A stretch of 64,000 bases of DNA from Omphiscola glabra. Taxonomy: Eukaryota > Mollusca > Gastropoda > Lymnaeidae. The stretch lies in the NCBI GenBank assembly GCA_964017045.1, contig OZ024802.1, positions 7,734,413 to 7,798,412 of the forward strand, written 5' to 3'. The translations under genes and the position numbers were made by a program. Each line of letters starts with the position of its first letter. Position 1 is the first letter of the stretch. This document shows positions 35,601 through 45,810 of the stretch, piece by piece. The notes beneath the pieces were generated by a model. It did no database searches. It was given only the letters and a program-made list of their open reading frames with translations, and had not been told where the DNA came from.

Positions 35601-38600
35601 TACCACCCTTGACAATGAACTCTCCATTTTTTCTGTAAAATTACCTGCCTCATTATCACATCATTTTTTTTTTTACATTATGAAGTTTATGGCTCATTCA
35701 GCTTTGTGTACTTGTACAACCATGAGATTAGCAAGAAATGAGCCTCCATGAGTAATTCTGCTATTACAGTAATGTTGTTTTAGAAATTTATGGAACAAAG
35801 CAAGCAAACAAATACCCGCGATGACGCCCTCTCTTATGACCACTTAGACCATGTATGACTATGACGTGTCTTAAAATCATATCAGACCGGATTTATAGCA
35901 TAAAGGGCCCCACAAAATATCATTTGCCACAGGCCTTGTACCCCCTAGTGTCGGCCCTGTGTAAAAATATATAACACTACAAAGAAAACATCTGATTCTT
36001 CCTAAAAAAAAAGTTAACAAAAAAATTTAGAAATGAACTTTTTTTTTCAAAGACAAAAACATGAGATCATTGATGGTTGACTTGACTCAGAAATGAAGTT
36101 TATGTTACAATAGAACACATGAAGCCACAATGCACCAAAAAAAAAAGAGAAATTATTTGTAACTAGGGCTTAACAGGGTGCAATTTTTTACACCAGGTCT
36201 CGGTAAAAATACCCGGTGGGTTCAACTGTAACAAAACAAAAAACGTTAACTTCTTATTTTCTATAAACAATCCCACACCCTACCAGTCTGCTTTAATCAA
36301 TAGTCCTACAAACAGTCATTCAACCTACCAGTCTGCTTTAATCAATAGTCCTACAAACAGTCATACAACCTACCAGTCTGCTTTAATCAATAGTCCTACA
36401 AACAGTCATACAACCTACCAGTCTGCTTTAATCAATAGTCCTACAAACAGTCATACAACCTACCAGTCTGCTTTAATCAATAGTCCTACAAACAGTCATA
36501 CAACCTACCAGTCTGCTTTAATCAATAGTCCTACAAACAGTCATACAACCTACCAGTCTGCTTTAATCAATAGTCCTACAAACAGTCATACAACCTACCA
36601 GTCTGCTTTAATCAATAGTCCTACAAACAGTCATACAACCTACCAGTCTGCTTTAATCAATAGTCCTACAAACAGTCATACAACCTACCAGTCTGCTTTA
36701 ATCAATAGTCCTACAAACAGTCATACAACCTACCAGTCTGCTTTAATCAATAGTCCTACAAACAGTCATACAACCTACCAGTCTGCTTTAATCAATAGTC
36801 CTACAAACAGTCATTCACCCTACCAGTCTGCTTTAATCAATAGTCCTACAAACAGTCATTCACCCTACCAGTCTGCTTTAATCAATAGTCCTACAAACAG
36901 TCATTCACCCTACCAGTCTGCTTTAATCAATAGTCCTACAAACAGTCATTCACCCTACCAGTCAGCTTTAATCAATAGTCCTACAAACAGTCATTAACCC
37001 TACCAGTCTGCTTTAATCAATAGTCATACAAACAGTCATTCACCCTACCAGTCTGCTTTAATCAATAGTCCTACAAACAGTCATTCACCCTACCAGTCTG
37101 CTTTAATCAATAGTCCTACAAACAGTCATTCACCCTACCAGTCTGCTTTAATCAATAGTCCTACAAACAGTCATACAACCTACCAGTCTGCTTTAATCAA
37201 TAGTCCTACAAACAGTCATACAACCTACCAGTCTGCTTTAATCAATAGTCCTACAAACAGTCATACAACCTACCAGTCTGCTTTAATCAATAGTCCTACA
37301 AACAGTCATTCACCCTACCAGTCTGCTTTAATCAATAGTCCTACAAACAGTCATACAACCTACCAGTCTGCTTTAATCAATAGTCCTACAAACAGTCATA
37401 CAACCTACCAGTCTGCTTTAATCAATAGTCCTACAAACAGTCATACAACCTACCAGTCTGCTTTAATCAATAGTCCTACAAACAGTCATACAACCTACCA
37501 GTCTGCTTTAATCAATAGTCCTACAAACAGTCATACAACCTACCAGTCTGCTTTAATCAATAGTCCTACAAACAGTCATACAACCTACCAGTCTGCTTTA
37601 ATCAATAGTCCTACAAACAGTCATACAACCTACCAGTCTGCTTTAATCAATAGTCCTACAAACAGTCATACAACCTACCAGTCTGCTTTAATCAATAGTC
37701 CTACAAACAGTCATACAACCTACCAGTCTGCTTTAATCAATAGTCCTACAAACAGTCATACAACCTACCAGTCTGCTTTAATCAATAGTCCTACAAACAG
37801 TCATACAACCTACCAGTCTGCTTTAATCAATAGTCCTACAAACAGTCATACAACCTACCAGTCTGCTTTAATCAATAGTCCTACAAACAGTCATTCACCC
37901 TACCAGTCTGCTTTAATCAATAGTCCTACAAACAGTCATACAACCTACCAGTCTGCTTTAATCAATAGTCCTACAAACAGTCATACAACCTACCAGTCTG
38001 CTTTAATCAATAGTCCTACAAACAGTCATACAACCTACCAGTCTGCTTTAATCAATAGTCCTACAAACAGTCATACAACCTACCAGTCTGCTTTAATCAA
38101 TAGTCCTACAAACAGTCATTCACCCTACCAGTCTGCTTTAATCAATAGTCCTACAAACAGTCATTCACCCTACCAGTCTGCTTTAATCAATAGTCCTACA
38201 AACAGTCATACAACCTACCAGTCTGCTTTAATCAATAGTCCTACAAACAGTCATACAACCTACCAGTCTGCTTTAATCAATAGTCCTACAAACAGTCATA
38301 CAACCTACCAGTCTGCTTTAATCAATAGTCCTACAAACAGTCATTCACCCTACCAGTCTGCTTTAATCAATAGTCCTACAAACAGTCATTCACCCTACCA
38401 GTCTGCTTTAATCAATAGTCCTACAAACAGTCATACACCCTACCAGTCTGCTTTAATCAATAGTCCTACAAACAGTCATACACCCTACCAGTCTGCTTTA
38501 ATCAATAGTCCTACAAACAGTCATACAACCTACCAGTCTGCTTTAATCAATAGTCCTACAAACAGTCATACAACCTACCAGTCTGCTTTAATCAATAGTC

Positions 38601-40370
38601 CTACAAACAGTCATTCACCCTACCAGTCTGCTTTAATCAATAGTCCTACAAACAGTCATACACCCTACCAGTCTGCTTTAATCAATAGTCCTACAAACAG
38701 TCATACAACCTACCAGTCTGCTTTAATCAATAGTCCTACAAACAGTCATACAACCTACCAGTCTGCTTTAATCAATAGTCCTACAAACAGTCATACACCC
38801 TACCAGTCTGCTTTAATCAATAGTCCTACAAACAGTCATACAACCTACCAGTCTGCTTTAATCAATAGTCCTACAAACAGTCATACACCCTACCAGTCTG
38901 CTTTAATCAATAGTCCTACAAAAACAGTCATACACCCTACTAGTCTGCTTTAATCAATAGTCCTACAAACAGTCATACACCCTACCAGTCTGCTTTAATC
39001 AATAGTCCTACAAACAGTCATACAACCTACCAGTCTGCTTTAATCAATAGTCCTACAAACAGTCATACAACCTACCAGTCTGCTTTAATCAATAGTCCTA
39101 CAAACAGTCATTCACCCTACCAGTCTGCTTTAATCAATAGTCCTACAAACAGTCATTCACCCTACCAGTCTGCTTTAATCAATAGTCCTACAAACAGTCA
39201 TTCACCCTACCAGTCTGCTTTAATCAATAGTCATACAAACAGTCATACAACCTACCAGTCTGCTTTAATCAATAGTCCTACAAACAGTCATTCACCCTAC
39301 CAGTCTGCTTTAATCAATAGTCCTACAAATAGTCATTCACCCTACCAGTCTGCTTTAATCAATAGTCCTACAAACAGTCATACAACCTACCAGTCTGCTT
39401 TAATCAATAGTCCTACAAACAGTCATACACCCTACCAGTCTGCTTTAATCAATAGTCCTACAAACAGTCATTCACCCTACCAGTCTGCTTTAATCAATAG
39501 TCCTACAAACAGTCATTCACCCTACCAGTCTGCTTTAATCAATAGTCCTACAAACAGTCATTCACCCTACCAGTCTGCTTTAATCAATAGTCCTACAAAC
39601 AGTCATACAACCTACCAGTCTGCTTTAATCAATAGTCCTACAAACAGTCATTCACCCTACCAGTCTGCTTTAATCAATAGTCCCACAAACAGTCATTCAC
39701 CCAACCAGTCTGCTTTAATCAATAGGCCTACAGACAGTCCTACACCATACTCGTGGCTCTTTCTGATTATTATAACAGTTCCTTATGAAAAAATTCAACC
39801 CTTTTACCTGAGTACAACCATCACGCATGATGCTCGCTGCTTGACTGCTTTTATTCCCTCACTCAGTACTAATAATATAAAACATGTTGAGTAGATGGAG
39901 GACGGGTTGTGACGAGGAAGCAACCACACCAGAAGCAAAATATCTATAAGAGATTCTGCTAGTTTGTATGAAGTAAAATGATAACCATGGTACTTACCAG
40001 CATTTTGTGCATTCATAAAAGCTTTTGCTGTGTTACGCATGTCTTTGACTTCAGACAGCAGTACTTGGAGATCTGTATGCCCTACCCCCAATGACATAAG
40101 CTTCACGCTGCTCCTGAACAACATAACAATTCACCGTGTTAACAAAGCTTCTAATGAATGGGTTAAATTCAAAGACATCTTTCTAAATTATAAAAAATGT
40201 CTACATTTAATTAACTAAGTGATTGGCTTAATAAATACTTTCAGTACTGAATATCTTGTCGACCAAGTAAATGATGTTAAGATGAAATGTTAATGATTAA
40301 GTAACAATCAAAGCTGAATATATCCATCAAGAGTTTCTAACCTCCTCACAACACGAGCAGCCTTATCCAT
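29058..40370 (-). CDS. AH/BAR-like coiled-coil protein with PPxY tail
   Basis: Nine coding exons on the minus strand join in phase with GT-AG borders to 1218 nt (405 residues): 40342-40370, 39998-40113, 33619-33735, 33387-33466, 32446-32502, 31722-31803, 30816-30940, 30474-30534, 29058-29608. Residues about 1-220 are a helical, charged coiled-coil region (SQDFLKWAVNEENRAL, EHLKEYRYMFEM, AEIQTLEGRLSQAE, LMKLSQAYSDFARK). Its order and heptads resemble AH/BAR-superfamily proteins such as fungal eisosome Pil1/LSP1. The tail from 223 is disordered, begins with PPPPY (a PPxY, WW-domain-binding motif) and carries a 19-residue tandem duplication. No signal peptide or membrane segment is seen. A membrane-curvature role is inference; I do not recognise an orthologue. 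The start is the only Met in the first frame-compatible exon, because the upstream exon is closed by a stop. Confidence 0.85.
30474..30534 (-). CDS. AH/BAR-like gene, exon 9
   Basis: Acceptor TCTTGTTTAG, donor GTGAGA; encodes DIVQQLPDVL to EDMKYT. Confidence 0.87.
30816..30940 (-). CDS. AH/BAR-like gene, exon 8
   Basis: Acceptor TATGTTGGCAG, donor GTTCAT (weak); encodes TDRIRENEAV to VVFDAQQ. The phase fit with exon 9 supports the weak donor. Confidence 0.85.
31213..31698. repeat. 41-bp minisatellite, about 12 copies
   Basis: Nearly identical 41-bp units (GAGCTGACCAATGGAGAGGA plus AGGGAAGTTGGAGCTGGGCAT), intronic in the AH/BAR-like gene. The long minus-strand ORFs of 167-218 residues run through it in all three frames. 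Confidence 0.96.
31722..31803 (-). CDS. AH/BAR-like gene, exon 7
   Basis: Acceptor TTTGCCGCAG, donor GTAAGC; encodes KRSTAEIQTL to DLAQIE. The 41-bp array begins about 20 bp into the following intron. Confidence 0.88.
32446..32502 (-). CDS. AH/BAR-like gene, exon 6
   Basis: Acceptor ATATTTTCAG, donor GTAATG; 19 codons, AACEQREIKV to KKAFK, strongly basic. Confidence 0.85.
33213..33263. repeat. 37-bp tandem duplication related to the 20-bp array
   Basis: CAGGGTACCATTAG occurs at 33213 and 33250. It is the exact reverse complement of CTAATGGTACCCTG, the core of the 20-bp array at 20447-21072. Confidence 0.8.
33387..33466 (-). CDS. AH/BAR-like gene, exon 5
   Basis: Acceptor ATTTCTCCCAG, donor GTAAGT; 80 nt encoding HLKEYRYMF to AQSKNNF. 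Confidence 0.88.
33619..33735 (-). CDS. AH/BAR-like gene, exon 4
   Basis: Acceptor TATCTTTTAG, donor GTAAAT. Encodes SQDFLKWAV to WTEVQRELG; the preceding intron spans 6.3 kb with a decayed hAT element and the 45-bp array. Confidence 0.88.
33858..35959 (+). mobile_element. decayed hAT transposon (ZMYM/TTF-finger type)
   Basis: Ends CATGGGCTGGCCTTAGG and CCCCTAGTGTCGGCCCTG are imperfect inverted repeats of the CAGGGCCGGCCTTAGG type that flanks hAT elements. Inside, about 34844-34930 reads as a TTF-type zinc finger remnant (EFDYPCHKVNSEAACF then a stop). At 35550-35650 the frame gives RLKGLLKLSIEGDIVTTLD, which matches the conserved C-terminal block of hAT transposases (R-L-x-L-x-x-L-S-I-E). 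Stops and frameshifts break the rest. The element lies in the 6.3-kb intron of the AH/BAR-like gene, in the opposite orientation. The target duplication is unclear (TGTAATCA versus TGTAAAAA at best). Confidence 0.65.
35545..35751 (+). pseudogene. hAT transposase C-terminal fragment
   Basis: Frame with RLKGLLKLSIEGDIVTTLDN, the hAT dimerisation-domain tail, followed by degenerate sequence to a stop at 35749-35751. Not an independent gene. Confidence 0.6.
36272..39748. repeat. 45-bp minisatellite, about 77 copies
   Basis: About 3.5 kb of tandem 45-bp units (CAGTCTGCTTTAATCAATAG plus TCCTACAAACAGTCAT and a variable linker). The linker exists as TACAACCTAC, TTCACCCTAC or TACACCCTAC, giving three main unit classes. 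Units are otherwise almost invariant; rare variants include TCATACAAAC and one AAAAACAG insertion near 38922. It is located in the intron between exons 3 and 4 of the AH/BAR-like gene. Confidence 0.98.
39998..40113 (-). CDS. AH/BAR-like gene, exon 3
   Basis: Acceptor GTTGTTCAG, donor GTAAGT. Encodes SSVKLMSLGV to FMNAQNA; 116 nt in phase. Confidence 0.88.
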
Positions 40371-40422
40371 GATTTTTTTACAGTCTTGTTTTGGGGCAAT
40401 GACCAAGATCTTCAACAGGGAT
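40342..40422 (-). CDS. AH/BAR-like gene, start exon
   Basis: Acceptor TTTTTTCATCAG, donor GTTAGA. The frame is open through the exon (SLLKILVIAPKQ then MDKAARVVRR); the ATG at 40370 is the proposed start, and 40371-40422 would be 5' UTR unless an unseen upstream coding exon exists. Confidence 0.75.
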
Positions 40423-40515
40423 CTGATGAAAAAATGTAAAGTGTAATAAGGGAAAGACTAGGGCACTAACAAATGTAATTCATAGGGTGGGGGAAAACCT
40501 GAATAAAGAAGAAGA

Positions 40516-41186
40516 AAAAACAGTGTATGTTTCAGATGAGAAAGCCTTCAACAGCAATAAATACAACAGTGAATGTTTCGGATGAGAAAGCCTTCAACAG
40601 CATTAAATACAACAGTGAATGTTTCGGATGAGAAAGCCTTCAACAGCAATAAATACTAGTGATGGGACGATACCAAAATTTTTAACGATTCCGATACGAT
40701 TCCGATTCTACCCAATTATCCCGATTCCCGATACGATTCCGATTCTTCGCCATTATTACATATATGTATTACTGTGCCCAGATATTAACATATTTAATTA
40801 ATATAAAAGTTGAGAATTGATTAGAAAAGTTTATTAACTTGCTATTGAAGCTTTACAATATGCTAGATAACAATGTATTGGAAAGGTTTTATATAAAGAC
40901 ATCTATCAATAATTCCATTTTAATAATACAAAGATGTAGTATTGAGTTCAAAATAATATAAATAATTCAATTTTAATGAGAAAAACTTCATTCAGTTAAG
41001 AATCGTTTTGGTATCGGAATCGGGTCTGAATTATTCAGCTCCGATACCGATTCCCGATGCTTTGGAAAAATCCCGATATTCCGATTATTCCGATACGATT
41101 CCGATTAATCGTCCCATCACTAATAAATACAACAGTGAATGTTTCGGATGAGAAAGCCTTCAACAGCAATAAATACAACAGTGAAT
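40516..41186. repeat. 46-bp tandem array split by a MITE
   Basis: Units of ATGTTTCGGATGAGAAAGCC plus TTCAACAGCAATAAATACAACAGTGA: three before 40657 and one and a half after 41122. The array predates the MITE insertion. Confidence 0.92.
40657..41122. mobile_element. hAT-type MITE with perfect 8-bp TSD
   Basis: A 466-bp element with exact inverted ends TAGTGATGGGACGAT and ATCGTCCCATCACTA, flanked by the perfect 8-bp duplication ATAAATAC (40649-40656 and 41123-41130). Subterminal repeats CGATACGATTCCGAT occur near both ends. There is no coding capacity. The 8-bp duplication fits hAT. Confidence 0.93.
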
Positions 41187-41689
41187 AAAAACACAACTGA
41201 GCTTACAGGAGCAGGCCAGAAATTATTCAAATCTAAGATGGAATTAATTCTAAAGAAGCATCTTGTGATGTCTAAGAATTTTGGGGTTATGCTTTACAGG
41301 AAATGTCGAAAATATTTTTTTTAAATAAATGAATACATTTTAGTGTAAGTTAAAATAAATGAAATCCCCCTAGTATATTTTATTGTTATTAAAATGATAT
41401 AGATATTTAATTTCTTTTTTTAAATAATCAACATATTTTATTAATTTTAGGGGTTTTATTAATCAATTAATATCCTTCTGTACTTAAAAAAAAACACCAA
41501 TCATTTAAGGAACTGAACAAAAACTTCAAATTAAAATAAGGAAATCCCGCTATTTTTAGAAATGACGCAAAACAACGCTAAACACCGACATCTACCGAAA
41601 ACGAAAAGCGACAGCTCATCACAGCGATAGCCGCTCGGCAGGCCGCGTTTTTCTACCGCGGGCGGCGAAAGTATTGGGGTGCCTAGTGT

Positions 41690-41800
41690 ACACTGTTGTT
41701 TATACACATTAAACTTGGGCACTCAAAATATAAAAGAAGAAGAAAAGGTCCAGAAAAGGACATTAAACGTCATAATACGATCATCAATTTTACATTTTAC
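41690..41800 (+). pseudogene. LINE RT fragment
   Basis: Encodes LNLGTQNIKEEEKVQKRT, resembling the LINE RT motif (WDPHTxKNIxxLEKVQRRA). About 52 bp are shared in inverted orientation with 43925-43977. Confidence 0.5.
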
Positions 41801-42273
41801 AAGGAACTGTGACAGGTGTGATGTCAGACACTGTGTATCCTGTAGCAGACTAAATGAGACTGTGTTACACTGTGTAATTCATAGTATATCATACCATTCA
41901 GAGTGAGTTAATACTACTACTACACTAGTCTACTCTGTAGTATTAACTCTACTACTAAACTACTACAACAACTACTACCAATTTCAGTACTTCTACTTAT
42001 ACTCAATTATTACCTAAGTAATGGTAGACCAGTAGTAATTAGTAGTCTACTATTAAGAATTAAGACTGCTAAAAACTACATCTAAATTTTGCGGCTAATG
42101 TGCTGTTGTGGGCCCCTTATTGGGAGTCACTTCCCTTTGTTTATGATAGATTTAGGGTTCGGGTTAGGGTGAGCGACAGAGGGACCAGTAGCGACAGAGG
42201 GACCAGTAGCGTGCAATAACCAATTTTGCTTCTTACTTGATACTTGGTTTTCATAAATAATTTCAAAACTTAC
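41801..42273. other. no gene recognised
   Basis: Includes a CTACTA-rich low-complexity tract (41910-42060) and a short GCGACAGAGGGACCAGTA duplication near 42173-42210. Confidence 0.4.
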
Positions 42274-42450
42274 CTTGATTTAAGTTCTTTAATTAACGAT
42301 TAGCATATCCCTTCTAATGTAAATACTAGTTCTTTTAGATGAAAAGTTAGAGAAATAGTTAGAACATAAATTATAATGTTATAAAAACCTACAGACTACG
42401 CTAATAATATTCCCCCAAAACGGAAGCAAATTAAAGCGGAAGTTGAACGA
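42274..42450 (-). other. probable 5' UTR exon of AH/BAR-like gene
   Basis: On the minus strand a strong donor (AATCAAG then GTAAGT) ends at 42274. The frame compatible with exon 40342-40422 is closed by a TAA upstream, so it is read as untranslated. It contains a short upstream ORF (ATGCTAATCGTTAATTAA). The 5' end is guessed from the promoter-like motifs beyond it. Confidence 0.45.
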
Positions 42451-42458
42451 CGCCATTA
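42421..42458 (-). promoter_or_regulatory. candidate promoter: two ETS-like sites and a YY1-like site
   Basis: CGGAAG occurs at 42421 and 42437, and the minus strand reads TAATGGCGTCG around 42448-42458, similar to the YY1 motif AANATGGCG. This cluster is typical of TATA-less animal promoters and lies just upstream of the proposed 5' UTR exon. It is motif-based inference only. Confidence 0.3.
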
Positions 42459-42459
42459 T

Positions 42460-43054
42460 AAATATTAGTAGTGAGTATCGGACATATCGCAATATTATAA
42501 ATATTTTAATTTAATTGTTTTAATTTAAGTTAAAGGGACGTCAGTGGACCTCAATTTTATTATTTATGCAAAGTTGTATACATATCTATATTTTAAAGTT
42601 TTCACTTAATGTTTTTTTTTATAGAAAATTTGGGGCCATGGGATATGCCTTGATCTGGAGACGGAGATAACCTTTCTGTGTTTTCCTTATACGAGTTACA
42701 CAAATAAAAAATTTAAAAAAACACGATTTTGGGCTGCGACTAGGTCAGTCATGAACGTTTATTGTACGTTTTTTTTATTGGTGCACAAAATTGAACGCAA
42801 ATCCTACAACACAGAGATTAAATCAAATGAAAGTAAAAACACAACAAACAAAAAAAAGAGGGAAATAAATAAATACATTTTAAAAAACAATTATATTGTG
42901 TTGCTTACCGCATTTAGTGTAAATATATCAGCCTTTATCTTACGCTGGTAAATCATCCTAGTACTATTGATTATATATTTTCCTAAAGTATAAGACGATT
43001 TATTTCACATTCCTGATTAGGATGAACATTTTTAACGTCAAGTGTGATGCAACG
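42460..43054. other. no gene recognised
   Basis: AT-rich sequence upstream of an 18-bp array; nothing coding seen. Confidence 0.35.
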
Positions 43055-43456
43055 TCTCGTGTTTATGCACAGTCCCGTGTTTATGCACAGTCTCTTGTTT
43101 ATGCACAGTCTCTTGTTTATGCACAGTCTCTTGTTTATGCACAGTCTCTTGTTTATGCACATACTCTTGCTTATGCACAGTCTCGTGTTTATGCACAGTC
43201 TCTTATTTATGCATGGTATCGTGTTTATGCACAGTCTCGTGTTTATGCACAGTCTCGTGTTTATGCACAGTCTCTTGTTTATTCACAGTCTCTTGTTTAT
43301 GCACAGTCTCTTGTTTATGCACAGTCTCTTGTTTATGCACAGTCTCTTGTTTATGCACAGTCTCTTGTTTATGTACAATCTCGTGTTTATTCACAGTCTC
43401 TTGTTTATTCACAGTCTCTTGTTTATGCACAGTCTCTTATGTATGCATGGTCTCGC
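43055..43456. repeat. 18-bp minisatellite, about 22 copies
   Basis: Units of TTTATGCACAGTCTCTTG, with CG for CT and ATTC for ATGC variants. The period is a multiple of three, which explains the repetitive ORFs in all frames. Confidence 0.95.
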
Positions 43457-43889
43457 GATTCTACCTAATGTATTAGCTGTCAGGGCCTTAAAGTTATTGA
43501 AACTGCTATTGGAGGTTCTCAAAATTGTATATTCTGGGGCTAAAATTTTTTTAGCACGCAGGCCAGATCAGGGCGTGGAAACAGTGCTAAGGGAATTCAG
43601 CAGTTGAGTCGGGAAACTGATAAGCAGACGATTATCACGGTCACGGCATTTTTGTTTCAACACACCCTATCAGTAGGTCACGTTGGCAATGTGTAACGGC
43701 AGATGTTTTACATTTTATGTTTAGAATGCTGACGTGGAATAGATAGAACACGCACGTTTTGTCATTGTAAAACTAGCGGAATTACAGTCATAGTTCCTTT
43801 CACTACCTTGACTGCGGTTAAATGTATGCAATATCTTGCGATGCAAGGCTGTGCGTGGAACAAAGTCAACTTGTGATCAGCCAGGTAAT
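43457..43889. other. no gene recognised
   Basis: Between the 18-bp array and LINE remnants; probably old transposon-derived sequence, but nothing is identifiable. Confidence 0.35.
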
Positions 43890-43990
43890 CATTAGTGGTA
43901 GCAAAACTAGGTTTTGCCGTGCGTCGCTGGACCTTTTCTTCTTCTTTTATATTTTGAGTGCCCAAGATTAATGTAATGATCATTCTGGCT
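43890..43990 (-). pseudogene. LINE RT fragment
   Basis: The minus strand encodes LGTQNIKEEEKVQRRTAK, the same RT-tail motif as 41690-41800 but closer to the QRRA consensus. Confidence 0.5.
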
Positions 43991-44059
43991 CCAATGTTTA
44001 TAGAGGGTTTCGCGATGTAACTGTGCATGGTTTCGAAGAGGATACTTCAGTGGTTACTC

Positions 44060-44472
44060 AACAATGGTATTAGGAACTGGGGGTTTGAAGGCAGGAGGCA
44101 ATAGACGCAACTGTTGATTTTGGAAGCTTGTTCCAGTCCCTGATTAACTTTGTCAGGAATGAATAGTTCCTGTACTGTGTTCTTGCTGTTAAGAGCTGGA
44201 ACTGCCTTTAATAGCCTCGTAGCTGTCTGGGGGGGGGGATGACGAATTTCTGTTTAATGCTGGAGCAGTGGTAGTGGACCAGCACATTTTGTATCTTGAA
44301 CCCGATAAAGAGCCTGGAAAACCGCCACCGAACTTCCAATGGTGACTAGCCCAGTGTTCCCAACATGCTGCCAACACTTGAGAAGTTCCTTTAGCGGTTC
44401 AGGTCAAAGCGTACTGCCCGCCGCTGTACAGCCTCCAACCTGTTGTTCTTCTGGGTGCAAAAGACCATGTGT
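44060..44472 (-). pseudogene. LINE reverse transcriptase C-terminal remnant
   Basis: The minus-strand frame gives TQKNNRLEAVQRRAVRFDLN, then a stop. After a frame change it gives RNYSFLTKLIRDWNKLPKST near 44090-44150, matching the RNSFFPRTIxxWNxLP block that ends many CR1/jockey-like RTs. Several stops and a poly-C insertion (44231-44239 on plus) show it is dead. Confidence 0.75.
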
Positions 44473-44604
44473 TTCTCTCACCCTCCAGATAAAGGTTCTA
44501 AAAAATAAGTTTAAAGAGTGTAAAGCGAGGGGGGGGGTGTGGTGTTCGGGCGCCCCAATCAATTTGACGCTACTCCCCATGCGAATAAATCCGGCTCTGG
44601 TCGC

Positions 44605-44905
44605 TACCACTCTTGTGAACTTGTTAGACGGCCAACTCTTGTGAACTTGTTAGACGGCCAGCTCTTGTGAACTTGTTAGACGGCCAACTCTTGTGAACTT
44701 GTTAGACGGCCAAATGTTGAGAACTTTTTAGAGGGTCCGCTGTTGTGAAATTGTTAGACGGACAAATGTTGAGAACTTACTTTCTAGAGGTCAGCTGTTG
44801 TGAATTTATTAGACGGCCAACTCTTGTAAACTTGTTAGACGGCCAACTCTTGTGAACTTGTTAGAAGGCCAAATGATGTAAACTTGTTATAGGGCCAGCT
44901 GTTTT
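44605..44905. repeat. 26-bp tandem array, about 11 copies
   Basis: Units of CTTGTGAACTTGTTAGACGG plus CCAACT, degenerate in the middle. Confidence 0.92.
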
Positions 44906-45145
44906 AGCCTGTTATTTTCAATAAATTGATTGACTAAGTCTCCCAATGTTACAAAAACAATTCATTTACTATTTAAATTAATGAACTTCTAAATGGTTTA
45001 TTGAATGACCAATAGAACTGCATAACTCATAAAATACACATGTGACTTCGCAGGTTTATTGAGGTTGACAAATATTTCCATATAACTATTTCAACTATAT
45101 CCCACCAAAGAATTATAAAATAATCGTATTTTCACAGGGTATAAC

Positions 45146-45440
45146 ATAAGATCATGGTACTTCCACCAAAGTATTCTAAGACCATGGTACTTCCACCAAA
45201 GTATTCTAAGATCATGGTACTTCCACAAAAGTATTCTAAGATCATGGTACTTCCACCAAAGTATTCTAAGATCATGGTACTTCCACCAAAGTATTCTAAG
45301 ATCATGGTACTTCCACCAAAGTATTCTAAGATCATGGTACTTCCACCAAAGTATTCTAAGATCATGGTAATTCCACCAAATCATTCTAAGATCATGGTAA
45401 TTCCACCAAATCATTCTAAGGTGATAATTCATGTCGTTAC
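45146..45440. repeat. 30-bp minisatellite, about 10 copies
   Basis: Units of TTCTAAGATCATGGTACTTC plus CACCAAAGTA, about 160 bp upstream of the first beta-galactosidase exon. ORFs over it are artefacts. Confidence 0.95.
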
Positions 45441-45600
45441 ACATCAGTATTCTAAGGCTATGATTTTTCGATCGAGACATAATATTCTAAGCTAAATTAT
45501 TTTCGTGATTGTTAAAATACCTAACAAATGCTAGAAAATAATTTTCATATTGCTAAGACTCAGTATAAACGGTTCTTTTTTATTTTTTGTTTAATTTCAG

Positions 45601-45810
45601 ATCACAACTGTCCATCAAAAATTTGAAACTCGACATTGAAACAAACATGTCTTTTTCGACACCATTGTCCTTCAATAACCGCCAATTTACTTTAAACGGC
45701 CAGCCAATCAGACTATTCAGCGGTGCTGTCCATTATTTTCGCGTGGTGCCCGAGTATTGGGAAAACAGACTTCAGAAGGTCAAGGCTTGTGGCCTCAACA
45801 CTTTAGAAAC
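45601..45810 (+). CDS. GLB1L2-like: beta-galactosidase exon 1 (of those seen)
   Basis: Acceptor TTTAATTTCAG at 45600, donor GTGAGT at 45811. The first clear Met is at 45647; 45601-45646 is open in frame and may be coding or 5' UTR. Confidence 0.85.

Noticed and set aside
36272..39748. CRISPR or centromeric satellite
   Set aside because: No spacers, a single intronic locus, and a 45-bp unit; it is a minisatellite.
40619..40801. ORF with IPIRFRFYPIIPIPDTIP
   Set aside because: Lies within the hAT MITE and its CGATACGATTCCGAT repeats.
42150..42175. Interstitial telomere repeat (GGGTTAGGGT)
   Set aside because: Only one and a half hexamers; chance is sufficient.
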